From: Heliocidaris erythrogramma
Lineage: Eukaryota; Echinodermata; Echinoidea; Camarodonta; Echinometridae
Reading direction: 5' to 3'
DNA: 64,000 nt
NCBI GenBank assembly: GCA_025617745.1
Contig: CM046867.1
Location: 28,822,705 to 28,886,704, forward strand
The notes beneath the pieces were generated by a model. That model saw only the letters and a program-made list of their open reading frames with translations, was not told where the DNA came from and did no database searches. This document shows positions 1 through 12,717 of the stretch, one piece after another; position 1 is the first letter of the stretch, and each line of letters begins with the position of its first letter. Position numbers and translations under genes: made by a program.

Positions 1-2279
1 GTTTTGAATCAGTGTTTCTGAAAAAAAAACACTGTTTCTGGGGAAGCATAAACGCACAATCATTTGTAAATGCATTTATATGATGTCATAAAATGGCAGA
101 GCATGGGCAGCGAGGTTTGCGAAACCAGCTGCAGAGCCCAAATTCAATTCGCCTGGAGAAAATAGGTATAAACAGTAGCCCGTGAAACTGCGTTTTCGAT
201 GAGCATTTCAAAACGCTCATTCGGCCTTCGCTAAGAAAGTATAAACGCACCCTAAATTAAATAATTATCTTTCAAATACAATTAATCCATTATGATACTG
301 TTATATGGATTGATGGTTTTTAGAGTGCCTGAGGCTTGAGTGCTATAATGTGTAAACCTGACAAAGCAATTTATCCATCAAAACACTGCCTGGGGCTAAG
401 TACGTTACAGCTACATGATGGATAACTACATGTACTTTATACAATGCACACTGAACCCAACCCTAAAAACATTTTATTTCCAACTGTACAATACCATAAA
501 TATTGTTCCCTCGAAGGATAATGTTTCAGTACTTCCAGGGATAATATTGACCTGAGCTAAATCCCCCACAAACTTTTAAGCACTGAATGAATTACAAGCA
601 CAAGGAACAAGAAAAACTGCATTCTAGGATAGTAGACTATAGATACACGGGTCTGTACAACGCTTTTTGAGAAGGGGGAGTGCATTTCCATTCACCGAAA
701 TATTATATGTGCGCATGTTCCATTATCTCTCTTCAAACGGAAGGGGGACACATCCAAAATTCTCTAAAAAGAAAGAAAAAAAAAAGGGGGGTGGTTGCGA
801 TCAAACCCATCTCATCCTCCCCTTCCGACGGGCCTGTACTTAGTTTACCAAGTACATACAATCTACTGCATATTACTTCAACTTTCTCAAGGGACATAAT
901 AGATACCCTATCACGCACGATCCTTTTCCGGTTGATGAATTCTCGATTTAGCAATGACAGAGAAACTAGTATGAGCTGTCTTCCATTCTCTTACACTTCC
1001 ATGTGGGGAATATTCTTTCATTTTCAAGCTACAACAAAAAAGATTTACTCTTATAAAATAATCGCCTGTTTGATCAAACTCTTGAAATACAAAACACAAG
1101 AAAAGAAAGGGTTAGGGGTAACGTACAATATGTTGTCCACTGCTGACTGTTGTTGCTGTGTCTAGGAAATAATATCTGAATATTTGAATAGTCATATTAT
1201 TCTAGATATGGCTATCTAGAATGACCCTAGAGATTTGTACCATGATACAAATTTAATTCTTACTATTCTTTCTGAAAATAACATTACATTTTTCCTTCCT
1301 TAGATAAAGGTTATATTTTTGAAAAACCTTTACTGATGCTTTTTTTCTTTCTTAAATGTACATTTTAGCCAAATTAATACTTTTCAAATGGCACCTTTAA
1401 GTAGAATGTGCACAGCTAAGTCGATCCTTAAGTGAGGACAGTGACTGGGTATCAGTCCAAATTACTAGCAGGACTTGAAAGATATAGGCTTACAGAGAGC
1501 CAGCTATCTACACATGACCTCTCTCGCAGCTGGCCTCATTACATATGCAAGATGAGAAAGACGAGAAGGAACTTGGAGCTCTCTTGATTGATTCACCTGA
1601 CAGCATCTTCCCAATTAGAACGTCTCATCTCGGTGGGTGCCGTTCACATCGTCATTATAATGCAAGGTCCTTTTGTCAAAGTAAATATGTGCTTAATCCA
1701 GCTCTTTGGTCTTTAGTAGAAGCTATATAACATTTACGGCGGAGTGTTTTCACATGTATCTCTTAATTTGATTCACCTGAAAGCAAGTTCCTATGACATC
1801 TTAGAACATCTCATCTAAGTGGGTCAGGCTTGCAGTGGGTGCAGTTCACATTGTCAGTCATTAACGCAAGGTCCTTCTGTCAAATCAAATTTGTAATCAA
1901 CACATATGTGCTCATTCCTGCCTTGCAGTCTTTAGTTGAAGCTAGAATGTGCAGCATGTGATGCATTTAATCAGGAAATTAATTTTTTTTCCATAAACTT
2001 TGTGTCTTTTTGCGTTCCAAGGCACCGACTATAAAGCCAATTTCAAGACAAAAATTGTTTGATGATGTACAGCAGTAGCATAGGTGAGAGAGATTTAAAA
2101 AAAAAGAAAATTAGATGGTACACAAAACAGAGAATTGTGGTGTCAAGAAATATTCATTTTGCTACAAGTAAAGGAATGCTAAAAATATAAAATCTTGGAG
2201 GCTGCTTGAAAACTGGCCAACAGTTTCTTTAAAATGTTTGGCATTGCAGAGGCTCTGACTTCTCCTTCCTACATAGTAC
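1..2279. other. Intergenic or intronic DNA
   Basis: Apart from the duplication at 1540-1945, only AT-rich unique-looking DNA is seen. An inverted or repeated AAGCATAAACGCAC / AAGTATAAACGCACCC motif at 42-56 and 236-252 may mark an old element. The 161-codon frame at 680-1165 has no protein-like composition. Confidence 0.5.
1540..1945. repeat. Diverged local duplication
   Basis: TTGATTCACCTGACAGCATC...CAAGGTCCTTTTGTCAAA (1585-1680) recurs as TTGATTCACCTGAAAGCAAG...CAAGGTCCTTCTGTCAAA (1768-1882). A weaker third echo (TTGATTCACCTCCCAGCATC) is at 2566. No gene is evident. Confidence 0.6.
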
Positions 2280-2364
2280 ATATCGTCTGTTTGGAGCCAG
2301 TTGGGCGTTAACTCATATACTTTAATATAGAGTTAACGCCCTTCTGGCACTCAACAGACGATAT
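2280..2364. mobile_element. Palindromic MITE, AGCCAGAAGGGCGTTAACTC family
   Basis: The 85-bp near-perfect palindrome starts ATATCGTCTGTT and ends AACAGACGATAT, with arms GAGCCAGTTGGGCGTTAACT and their inverse. A part copy (GAGAGCCAGAAGGGAATAAA) follows at 2380-2398. Confidence 0.82.
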
Positions 2365-2839
2365 CATCTGCTGAGATTGAGAGCCAGAAGGGAATAAATC
2401 AATATTGAGGGATGGTATTCAATGCCATTCTGCCATTCAGCAGAGGATTTTTCACTAGTATTGGTAGGAGCGACTGAATAATGTCCAATGACCTATCCTG
2501 CGGCTACCCTCATTACGGATGCATGGAGACGTTTTTAGAGAAGTGATACCACAGACCTCATCATTGATTCACCTCCCAGCATCTTCTCAAGATATCATCT
2601 CATCGCTATGGGAACACATCTATGTCCAGGGACAAAGGGATTATGACCTGACCATCCTCATATGAGATGTCCAAAGATGCCCCCCCCCCCCAAAAAAAAA
2701 GAAAAGAAAAAAAAAGGAGAATTATTTGGGAAACGTTGGTAAACCAAATCTTGGATTATGAATTCAACATTGTGGGCAAGTTGAAGTCCTTGTGGGAATA
2801 CACGCCTTATCAGTGCATCAGAGTCTACTTTGAAAAGAA

Positions 2840-3790
2840 CTCAATAAGGTAGTCTGGCTTTCCAGGCTGAGTGGTATTTCATTCTCTCTCTCCATGCAAA
2901 TGAATTGGATTCATTTGGACAATTCAAATCAAAAGTGCAGTAACAAGAGTCTGAAGGAGAAGTCTCTAGATCAGACTGAGCTGAGCTCCTTTTTATGAGT
3001 ACAAAAATTTTATCTCTCAAACTGAATGCCCATTGCACATGTGGCTATATTATCTAATTAAATGTTCACAATAAATTAGAGTGAGAATTGTTCTTCTTGC
3101 CCCCCCCCCTCCCAACCCAAGTGAATTAAAATCTGGATAAATATAAATTCCAAAGCATTGAATGAAATTCAATTCAAGTGCAGCAAGGCGAGTCTGATAG
3201 GACAGTCTATGATCAGACTAAGATGAGCTCTTTTTCATTACGCAAACAAAAAACAATTTCTTAGACGGGATGCCAATTTCATTTGTTCAAGTGCTTTTAA
3301 GAAACAGAGAGAAGAACAAATTTGATTTTCCAACCTGAAAAGTGCAATTTCAATTTGCTTATTGGTCTCCATATTTGGGTTGTCAAGTATTACAGCACAA
3401 GCAAGTAAACAAGCAGGCAGGCAGGTTTGTAGAGCAGTCATATTTAATATCACTTAATTAATTTTCTTCTGGATGCCATTAAGGTGAATCATATTGAAGG
3501 CAACTTTTGTGTCCATAGCTTCATGATGCCCTATTTGTGTGGTGAGAGCCAGAAGGCTGTATCAAACTCTGTCCAGAATTATATGAGTTAATGCCCTTCT
3601 GGCTCTCAATAAAGTACAGATTTTCATTAGCCTTTGACCTTATCAAGGCAAAACTGCAATTTAGAAACCTGAGGAGCATCATGCTGATGATTGAAATTCT
3701 CTGATTGAAATTCTCTGAATGGTACAATTACGCAAGAAAGGGATTGTGCAGGTGGGCTCTTTTTTAATCTTCTTATGTTAATCTCTCATT
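2840..3790. repeat. Diverged local duplication, second set
   Basis: TTCAAATCAAAAGTGCAG...GATCAGACTGAGCTGAGCTC (2922-2990) recurs as TTCAATTCAAGTGCAG...GATCAGACTAAGATGAGCTC (3170-3230). A poorer match is at 3645-3770. A hairpin MITE copy lies inside (3544-3608). Confidence 0.5.
3544..3608. mobile_element. Palindromic MITE, same family, internally altered
   Basis: The left arm GAGAGCCAGAAGGCTGTATC and right arm GAGTTAATGCCCTTCTGGCT (followed by CTC) flank an unrelated centre. Confidence 0.7.
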
Positions 3791-3799
3791 TACAAGACA

Positions 3800-5290
3800 T
3801 GTACATTGACAAAATTTTTAGAAAGTAAAAAAAAGAGAGAGAAAAAGACAGATATGTAAATAATATATTCATATATTTTCTCCTCAGTCTCTCAAGCTGT
3901 AATTTAATTAAGCGATGGAAAAAAAACCGGAAGTGTGGGTTGTGATGTAAGAAAAGTGAGTTTCTTTCTTAACAAAACAAAAGCTGTTGTTTCATATGAC
4001 TGACTGGGTGATAATATAATTGAATCATCGGGAATAAACATCTGCTTTCGTTGATGCATAATAATTCTCTATTTTTTTGTTCTGGTTTTATAAATCAATA
4101 AATCCTTGATGAACACAATGCATTGAACTTGGACTATTAATCGTAGTTTATATTCACACAGACTGGGAACACGTACTGTTTTGTCAGAGCAAGTTAATTT
4201 CATATCTATAAATGTGGATTATGGAGCACTCATTAGTCCTGGTTCTCCTGTATTATTTTCATTTCCAAAATCGTAACTATAAAACCAAGCAGTCACTAGA
4301 CTTATAATAATAAAAATATATATTACTCTTGAAATATTATCACCAATCAGCTTTTATCATGTAATTTCTCCAAAATCATCAAGCTAATTCATTTTGACAT
4401 AGTGAATGTTAAAAAAAATAGGAAATATGTGAGTTTGCAAGCCTTGACGATCATGCAAAACACTGTTTGGAAGCTGTAAAACGCTCTTCTATATGTTGGA
4501 ATAGCCTCCTGCCTATGAAAGTGCATGATAAAAGAGCAAGGAGCCAAGGCAAACACGTAGAGTGTACGCCTTGGCCCTCCTGGCGCGAATATGAATATGT
4601 ATGAGCGCTTTTCTGGTGTGAGAGTGTCTCCAAGCATGCAGTATACGCATTCATGTACTTTGTTTATTTGAGGTCACGTGATGAATTCTAAACTTCAAAA
4701 TTATGCCTTTCTTTTCAATAAGTAGAGCTACATAATTCTATTCTATGTAACCCCTGATCCAATCAGTGGAACCCTTTTTTAGTGATGGGAGAACAAATTT
4801 TAATTAAACAAATGCATCTGGAAGCCATTTAAAACGAGCTTTTCTGCCTTTACAGTATGGTGTAATGTAAAGAGTTGATCATTTCATTATTATAAACAGG
4901 CGAGGTAGAGAAATCAGCAACCCATCATTGTGAAGCTCCCTTCATCATACCCTCAGTAATCTACTCCCATTCGTTCTAGTCATTGGATTTTCAATCACTA
5001 AAATAAGTATGAACCGCAATTAGAAAATAATAGATTTATAAGTGATGCACATAAGGATCCATAATGCATTTGGCCAATTACGGGGACTGTAGATTCAGAA
5101 ATCAAATTTGGGGAGTTGCAATATATGCTGATGGGCTTGGAATGTCTATTTTTAAAAGCAGGTTGCAATGACGTAAATGTAGACACTATACAGCCCTGCT
5201 ATACACACACTTCTTTAAACTCTCCCACAGGCACACATTAGCTGACTGAATACAAAATTACTTTATAGCCATTAGGTACATATAGATACC
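3800..5290. other. No gene recognised
   Basis: AT-rich DNA without coding signatures, strong repeats or RNA-gene boxes. Confidence 0.5.
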
Positions 5291-5430
5291 TGGGGAGTGT
5301 TTCATCAAGGGTTTTGTCAGTGATTTTTACTGACAAATTTGCTCTCAGCCAATCAGATGCAATGATTTCAATAGCTTATAACAGTTGTCGGTAAAAATCA
5401 CTGACAAAACGCTGGATGAAACGCTCCCCT
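5291..5430. mobile_element. MITE, GGGGAGCGTTTCATCAAG family
   Basis: The 140-bp element has inverted arms GGGGAGTGTTTCATCAAGGG...TTTTGTCAGTGATTTTTAC around the unique centre GCCAATCAGATGCAATGATT. The centre holds an ATTGG (inverted CCAAT) word. Confidence 0.82.
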
Positions 5431-6427
5431 GAAAGGAAAGTTGATGAGAATTGAATTCAATGCAAATTTCAAACAATGGAAGAGCTTTTCTTTGCTGTTG
5501 TTGTTGTTATTGCTGTTAAGATGTTGATGATAATGATGAGTACATTAGATGAACACAATCAACATTTTCCCTCAGAATATTAGACAGCACTAATTTTGTG
5601 CATAATGTTTAATACAAAGTAAGTACTCCTACTCCAAAACGGCAGCGTAGGTATTTTTGAATTAAACCTATTCAATCATCCCTTTAATGTCCCATTCACT
5701 CACTCTACATGTATACCCCATCCTGACCATGATAAAGACAATACAATATTCCCAAGGTTATCAAGGGCTGTTAAATCAGGCAGGAAAAGGCATTAAACAA
5801 TACATGCAATGGGACAAATCAATATCTTCTTTTTTTACCGACTCTGTGGCCCATCCCTACTCAAGTATTTCACATCTAATTTGAATATCATTCGATGCAG
5901 CACTGACAGCTGTGTAGATTTTATATGCTCTGCATGACATATTCCAGCTAAATGTATGCATTAATTTTGTGGATGTTCTAGTGTATTATAATGATTAGAA
6001 TCTTGACATGTTCCAGCTATGCATTATTTTGTGTGTGTGCACAACTGGTGTATAATTATGATGACAATCATGACATATTCCAGCTATTTTTTTGTACAAA
6101 TAGGTGTAAAAAATACTGGCAATCATAACATATTTCAGCTATGCATGATTTCAGCTAGTGATAATAATGACAATTATTACCTACATGTATACATGTAGGG
6201 CATTTTAGCGGCAAAATAAAAGGCCATATTTTGCACACTACTCCGAATCCGTAACTGGAGGGGGCAATATTTGCTATATTGCCCTCTTCCGGGTTTCCCC
6301 CCATAGACGACTGTACTAAAAAAGAGGGCAACATTTTGCCGTATTCCACCCTTTCTTGTCAGTGCACTTTTATCAAAGTGCATACGCGTGCAGTTTTGTG
6401 GTTGTGTTAAGATGTACAAAGGCTTCT

Positions 6428-6484
6428 AAATTGTTACCGTGCATATCCATTGTTTAAAAACAATGGATACGCGTGGTAACAATT
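6428..6484. repeat. Perfect-type hairpin
   Basis: AAATTGTTACC...CATTGTTT / AAACAATG...GGTAACAATTT forms a palindrome of about 57 bp with a short centre. It may be the tip of a larger MITE with the ATATTGCC-rich DNA at 6190-6360. Confidence 0.65.
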
Positions 6485-6631
6485 TACGTCACAATTGCTT
6501 GGCCCAGATTACAATTTACATACCTGTATGAATAACCTGAAATTAGAGGGACTGACAGGCAAACAGACGTGTTTGTAATTGCTACAATATAGGCCTAATC
6601 ATACATGATACATGTGATAAGGTAATAATAA

Positions 6632-7176
6632 TAATATTGGCTGGCTCTACTTTCTGGGAATATCGAAAATGTTGCCCTTAAAAGAACCATATGTGACCCG
6701 GCACCACAAAACCACCAAAAAGTCGCAAAAAATAATTTTTCTGATTTTATCATATTTGGATAGAACAAAGTCTCAGCTTTAAAATGATATATGACTCATT
6801 ATAATTGAAACTTTCTAACCCTTTTAATTCAGCGAATGAAAGGAGCTTGTAAGAGATGTTTGCTGTTTAATAAAATAGGGAGGAGGGAGGAAATGAGCTC
6901 TAAAGTTGGGGCCTATTGAAGTGTGCAGAGTAAGATAACGAGAGAGAAAATCGATAGAGAGCAAATTAAACGATCTTTCAGAAAAACCAAAAGTCCGAAA
7001 ATAAAATTTTCCAACCCAAATTTCCATTTCAGCTGTTTACACAAAATCACAGGTTGCGACTTTTTGGTGGTTTTGTGGTGCCGGGTCACATATTGCCCCG
7101 AGTCAAGACGAGGGCAATATGGTTCTTTTAAGGGCAACAAATTTGATATCCCCCTCAAAGCCAGTCAATATTATAT
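6632..7176. mobile_element. Hairpin MITE, outer element (split by a later insertion)
   Basis: The arms TAATATTGGCTGGCT...GTTGCCCTTAAAAGAACC and their inverse at 7110-7176 pair over nearly 60 bp. The element becomes one continuous hairpin, through CCATATTGCCCC, when the inner element at 6693-7089 is removed. Confidence 0.75.
6689..7093. mobile_element. MITE 6693-7089 nested in the outer hairpin, with ATAT duplication
   Basis: The element has inverted repeats of about 36 bp beginning GTGACCCGGCACCACAAAAC. It is flanked by ATAT at 6689-6692 and 7090-7093. The opposite arm of the host hairpin (AGGGCAATATGGTTC) preserves the empty site and confirms that a single ATAT was present before insertion. 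The interior includes a run that reads as a short open frame, but no transposase. Confidence 0.82.
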
Positions 7177-7179
7177 CAT

Positions 7180-8504
7180 TATTCAAGGTACACATAGTTA
7201 TAAGTAGTGTGTAATAATGTTGGCAATCATGACATATTCAGGCTACATTTAAAAAAATGTTTTATGACTAGAGTCTGTTGTATGACTAAAAGTAAAATTG
7301 ATGAGGAAATAGCATCACACATAAATTTGCTTGTACTTGTACCATAAAGTAAATATACAGGTAAAGACTTGAAGTAATAAGGCTACATGTATAAATGACC
7401 ACATGAAGTCCACAATAGATTGTGCAGGTACAGGCATCCATATTTGCAGTTTGCCATCGGTTATATTTAGATGAAACAAAAAGGTAAATGTGTGATAAGC
7501 TTTATCATGAATGATATACAATGTACATGTACATGTACGCACTATGACATCAGCATTTACCTACTGTTCATTCAAGTGATAAGAATCATGAAAGGTACAT
7601 ACATTGAAACAATAAGGGGTGCAACATGCAAAAAAGAAGTATTAATTTCTTAGCATATTTTGATAACACTTTATATAGTCAGTTAAATATTGTAAGTATA
7701 TACTTTTTTAATGTTTATCTTTTTTTTATATAGATCATAATTGTTTTTCTTTTTGCACATGACTTTATATTTGTATTCACATGCATCTGTACATGAAGTA
7801 ATGTTGCATACACAAAGAGAAAACACAAAATCAAACTTTCTTTTCATTTGCTTATCAATTCAACCTTTGCAGTGAATATGAGAGCGTGAGAAGAAAAACA
7901 AGAGAGAAAATCATCCTTGATAAATGATCAAATTTAGTCAGGCATTGTGGCTGCATGGCCCATAAGTTATAATCACAGAATAAATCATTTCAGGGGGCAC
8001 CCTTCAAACTCCCCAATAATAATTTTAAAAATGCACAGGGGAAAATCCTACGAATCCCCTCAGGAAGGATAATTATTTCGCTTGAAGGACAGCCTCCTTT
8101 CCTTGGCTTGGATGCTATTTTCCTACTGATATCCAATACATCTTAAACAACTTCCATCAATATTCAAAAGCATATTGTCTCCCTGGTAATTTGACATTTA
8201 CATTGAGTGTGGAGAGAAAATCTTGGGATTTGTTTGCATTTGCAGTCTACTTGAGAGAAACAAGGCCGGTTAGCAAGCCAAGGCTCCCTGCTTCATGCCG
8301 CATAATGGGGAATAAATTGGGACCTGGATGGAAAACCTGATACACAGTGACACCACATTTCAGGCAAAACATATGCTTTCGGTTTTATGCGGTTGGATAA
8401 ACAATATCATGTGGGATGCCCTTTGCAATCAGTTATTTCAAATGCATCCTAGTTGTTCCTATTATTATCCTTGGGTTTCTTCAAACCCTGTCCACAGAAT
8501 ATCC
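7180..8504. other. No gene recognised
   Basis: AT-rich DNA. A TACATGTACATGTACG run at about 7525-7540 is one of several ACATGTA tracts in the window. Confidence 0.5.
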
Positions 8505-8673
8505 AGGGTATCGTTTCATTAAACTGTCATCTATTTAACCAAGGAGTTATCACAACTCCTTGATTTAACTGACATCCTGTTGAAATGTGTGTTAATTTCA
8601 ATACACGCTTTTCAGTTGGATGTTGGCTAACTTGTACTTACAGTAAATGACAGTTTCATGAAACATTGCCCAG
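8505..8673. mobile_element. MITE, CGTTTCATTAAACTGTCAT type
   Basis: The ends GTATCGTTTCATTAAACTGT and, reversed, GCAATGTTTCATGAAACTGT are inverted. The interior includes the small palindromes AAGGAGTTATCACAACTCCTT and GTGTGTTAATTTCAATACACG. Confidence 0.7.
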
Positions 8674-8907
8674 CTCTTTCTTCTTCATCTTTTTTCTAAA
8701 GCTCAAGTGTAGAGAAGTGGCTTAACTGAATTATTCATTTGAAATACTAGACAGGCAGCTACAAATATGATCTTATGTGTCATTTAAATCTTGTAATGCA
8801 ATCTACATCATTGTTATGTACATGTATATTCTGGATATTAAATTTCATGTAATTTTGTTAAATAGTTTGCAGCTGCATGTATACAGGCGTAGCCAGGATT
8901 TTTCAAT

Positions 8908-8928
8908 GGGGGGGGGGGGGGGGGGGGG
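8908..8928. repeat. G21 homopolymer
   Basis: A run of 21 G directly inside a hAT-like end. Comparable runs are at 31674-31692 (G19), 42221-42243 (G23) and 63976-63991 (G16). Confidence 0.95.
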
Positions 8929-9054
8929 AGATGTGAAGGATCCAACCGCATAGCCAGGATTTCATTTTAGGGCGGCGGTTGTGAGCACGTGAAAAGTGCG
9001 AAATTGGTGATGAGCACGCAAAGCATACTCCCCAGGGGGTGGCTGCAGGGAGGC

Positions 9055-10680
9055 GGAAAGTTATTTCGACGTCCGGACTGCTTTTCAGTTATTTGGACAT
9101 AATACTGCACTGTAACAGTGATGGGTGCAGGGAGGGAGGAGTTTCCCCCTTCCCTTGCGAAGCGCGAAAGCTCTGATGTTTTTTTGAGAGAAAGATAACG
9201 GCTTGTAGCAAACAATTTTTTAGGTAGAAAGTTAGTTCGACGCCTTGGCTGCAGTTATTTGGACGCAATACTGCACTGTATGTAACAGGAGTGGGTGCAT
9301 GATGAGGGGGGTTCCGCCTTCCCACGCGAAGAGCGAAAGCTCTGACGTTTTACAGCAAATTTGAGAGAAAGATAAACGGCTCGTAGCAAAAAAAATTTTT
9401 AGGCGAAAAGTTATAGATTGATGCCCTGACTGCTTTTCAGTTATTCGGACGCAATATTGCACTGTATATAACAGGGGTGGGTGCAGGGAGGGAGGAGCTT
9501 CCCCCTCCTGCGCGAAGCGCGAAAGTTCTTACATTTTACAGTAAAAATTTGAGAGAAAGAGAACCGCTCGTAACACTTTTTTTAAGGCAGGAAGTTAGTT
9601 TGACGCCCTGACTGCTTTTCAGTTATTTGGACATAATACTGCACCTTACTATGTAACAGGGGTGGGTGCAGGGAGGGGTAGTTTCCCCCTTCCCGTTAGA
9701 AGCGCGAAAGCTCTGACGTTTTAGCACCCTTTTTTAAGGTCATCATCAATCCAGTTTTGATCCGGGTATATTCCCCGTTGACGGGGGTGGCCGGATTTAC
9801 CTCACTTTGTAGCAATATTTCTCACACCCGCCCTCCATCTCGCACGATTCATGGCATCCTCCCTCCTCAAACCAACTCCTCTACACTCCTCCTCAACCTG
9901 TTTTCTCCATGTATTCCTCGGTCGTCCTCGCTTCCTTGATCGGGCCCTTCACGACACTTTAAGGTGGAAAGTTATTTCGACGTCCGGACTGCTTTTCAGT
10001 TATTTGGACGTAATACTGCACTGTAACAGGTGTGGGTGCAGGGAGGGGGGAGTTTCCCCTTCCCGCGCGAAGAGGGATAGCTCTGACGTTTTACAGCAAA
10101 TTTGAGAGAAAGATAAACGGCTCGTAGCAAACAATTTTTTTAGGCGGAAAGTTATAGTTCGATGTTCTGACTGCTTTTCAGTTATTTTGATGTAATACTG
10201 CACTGTATAAACAGGGGTGGGTGTAGGGGAGAAAGCTCTGATGTTTTTAGCACCTTTTTTTTTTGCGGAATGTTAGTTCGAAGCCCTGGCTGCTTTTCAG
10301 TTATTTGGACGTAATAATGCAGGGGGGAAAGCTCTGACATTTTAGCAAATTTGAGAGAAAGATAAGGGCTTGTAGCAAACAATTTTTTAAGCGGAGATTT
10401 ATAGTTGACGCCCCGACTGCTTTTCATTTAATACTTGGACGCAATATTGCACTGTATGTAACATGGGTGGGTGCAGGGGAGGGCAGTTTCCCCCTACTAC
10501 GCGAAACACAAAGCTCTTACAGCAAATTTGAGAGACAGATAACGGCTCGTAACACTTTTTTTAGGCAGAAAGTTAATTTGATGCCCTGGCTGCTTTTCAG
10601 TTATTTGGACGCAACATTTCGCTGTATGTAACAGGAAAAGGAGAGTTATTTCCCCCTTCCCGAGTGAAGCGCGAAGCTTT
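9055..10680. repeat. Diverged tandem array, about nine copies of a roughly 180-bp unit
   Basis: Recurring landmarks define the unit: GACTGCTTTTCAGTTATTTG, ATACTGCACTGTA, GGGTGGGTGCAGGGA, GCGCGAAAGCTCTGACGTTT, TTTGAGAGAAAGATAACGGC and TCGTAGCAAACAATTTTTT. Starts fall near 9055, 9230, 9408, 9590, 9964, 10147, 10268, 10397 and 10566; two copies are shortened to about 125 bp. Short open frames on the minus strand are repeat artefacts. Confidence 0.88.
9740..9957 (-). mobile_element. LINE 3' fragment inserted in the tandem array
   Basis: The minus strand encodes RKRGRPRNTWRKQVEEECRG then VGLRREDAMNRARWRAGVRN, ending IATK and a TGA. The GRP..TW and DA.NR..WR words are typical of the C terminus of LINE reverse transcriptases. 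TTTAAGG occurs on both sides (9733-9739 and 9958-9964), a likely 7-bp target duplication. The copy is 5'-truncated with a GATGATGACC-type 3' tail, and one in-frame TGA is present. Confidence 0.7.
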
Positions 10681-10762
10681 ACTGTAGCAATTTTTTTTTT
10701 TTTAGTGGCTGAATAGGAGGGGGGGGGGATGGCCCCCCTGTGCCCCCCTTTCTACGCCAGTG

Positions 10763-12717
10763 TACATGTAGTTTGTTGAAAGTTTGTCCATTACTTGTGT
10801 AGATGTACTCACTGGCTACATGAAAACAAGTTCTGTGTGAAATACTTATTTTTTTACTGACATTGTCTTCTGAAATCAAACACATTATATACTGTTGGAG
10901 TAAAGTTAAACTATATAATAGTATATATGAAAATGCATGTACATGTACTTGTACGTCCTACTACCAAATTGGAAACAAGGCTTGCCAGCTTGATAATATT
11001 TGTTTATTTTACTTTTATCAACAACAAAAATTGGTCAAACAAAACTGCCGTAAGTACATGTATATATGGATTTTTAAAGGTCTGATTTAATAAATGTACA
11101 CATACAGTAGTTATCGGAAGTTATCGGAAAGATTAAAAAGTATCAAAAGACTAACATTTGGTTACCCATATTTATTAATCAATGCTGACAAGATTCCAAA
11201 TAAAGTATTCAACAAATAGTCTATTTTAATACATGGATGGACTTTCAAAGTGTCCAAAGTACAGGTACTTACTGTATAATGAAAAAATGTATGTAAAGTT
11301 CTGCACAAATCGATGACATACATGAAGGCTACATGTCATCTGTATTTGAAAAGGTATGTTTTCATACCAACCAATTTCTTTTTAAACAGCTGGACCCTAC
11401 GATTGTGGGTAATATTGATGGGTGTGGATCTCTACCAGCGATCATGTGACCATTGATTATAATCAGGTGTTTAGCACTGAGATCATCTAGATAGGCTGGC
11501 ACCAAAGCAATATGGAATTATTTTTAAGAGTATACAATAACATCAACATATATCACACTGCATGTATAGTACGGATAGTCAATGTCCATTTACAAAATGA
11601 AGGTTTGCATTTGTCGATTTTTCTTGCAAACTAGATCCCCCTCTCTCATAATATGAACATTATATGATCAACCTGATTACCATGGTGTAGAGTACATAAT
11701 AAATGAACAATCCTTGAAGAGAGCCTACTTAAATTTTTGAGGTGTCATGGAAGATGGATAGGTATAAGCCATTTCGGAGATGCAATCTGAGCATGAGCAG
11801 ATAAAGGTCATCTGTACCAAATTCTAAAACCCACTGACACTAATATTCGATATGTGCTCATGAATGTCATGTCATCATTATTCAATTATGCACTAATGGT
11901 GCATTCCATGATATCCAGGTGGAAGTATTCTTTTTAAAGGGGGAAACAAAAGCTATTCATGAGGCACCTCTATCACTCCCAGAGTTATTTTTCTGAAGTG
12001 CACATAAAGGGACCCTCCATGTCTAAAACATCTGTGGATATTTGGGGTCATTTGTACCATGCGCTAACCCCGAACTGGCTTATTGTTACAGAGGGATATC
12101 AAGTACATCAACATAGCTTTGTGCATGCAGTGTCTACAATGAGCATGCATATTATGCAACTTGGATTTAAGGCATTAGTTGTTGAATTATTCACACTCTG
12201 CTTTTCAAAAACGAGAGTATTTAAAGAAAGTGAAACTTTTAGATGAGCATCTTATCTACATGGAGACTACAGATCTTTTTCTTTGAAATAATTTACATAA
12301 CTCATATGATTCAGTTACTACGACAATTTGTTAAAGTTCCTTTAATCTACATGTACACCTTTAGTTTAAAAGTAGCTTATGTTTGAAGTTGAAGCACATT
12401 AGTGCATGTATGTGAATTATAAGTGTACAGGTGTGTATGTTCCACTGGCTGAACCGGCCGCTGAATTATTAAAATATTGCATTGATCTATTAAAATGGAA
12501 AAATACTGCATGATATCATTGACAAGTACTGCAACTCTTGCCATCTAATACTCCATACATGTACCTTACATCAAACTGTTGATGCAGATGTACATGTACA
12601 TGTACATGTAAATGACTTTTCTGAAAGTATATTTTCTTGGTACACCTTTTTCAATTCTAAGCATGCAGTATACATGTAAGTACTCTTTTCATGAATTAGT
12701 GTAATGCTGCAATATAT
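10763..12717. other. No gene recognised
   Basis: AT-rich DNA, with ATGTACATGTACATGTACATG at about 12589-12609. The 95-codon frame at 11959-12246 shows no family signature. Confidence 0.5.

Larger units (their letters stand above)
8884..10762. mobile_element. Composite repeat block bounded by hAT-like ends
   Basis: The left end GGCGTAGCCAGG (followed by a G21 run) and the right end, reversed, GGCGTAGAAAGG with a poly-G run resemble CAGTGGCGTAGCCAG hAT-type termini. Between them lies a tandem array and a nested LINE fragment. No clean target duplication was found, so one element is likely but not proven. Confidence 0.5.

Noticed and set aside
680..1165. A 161-codon plus frame
   Set aside because: No family signature, low-complexity patches, and AT-rich composition like its surroundings.
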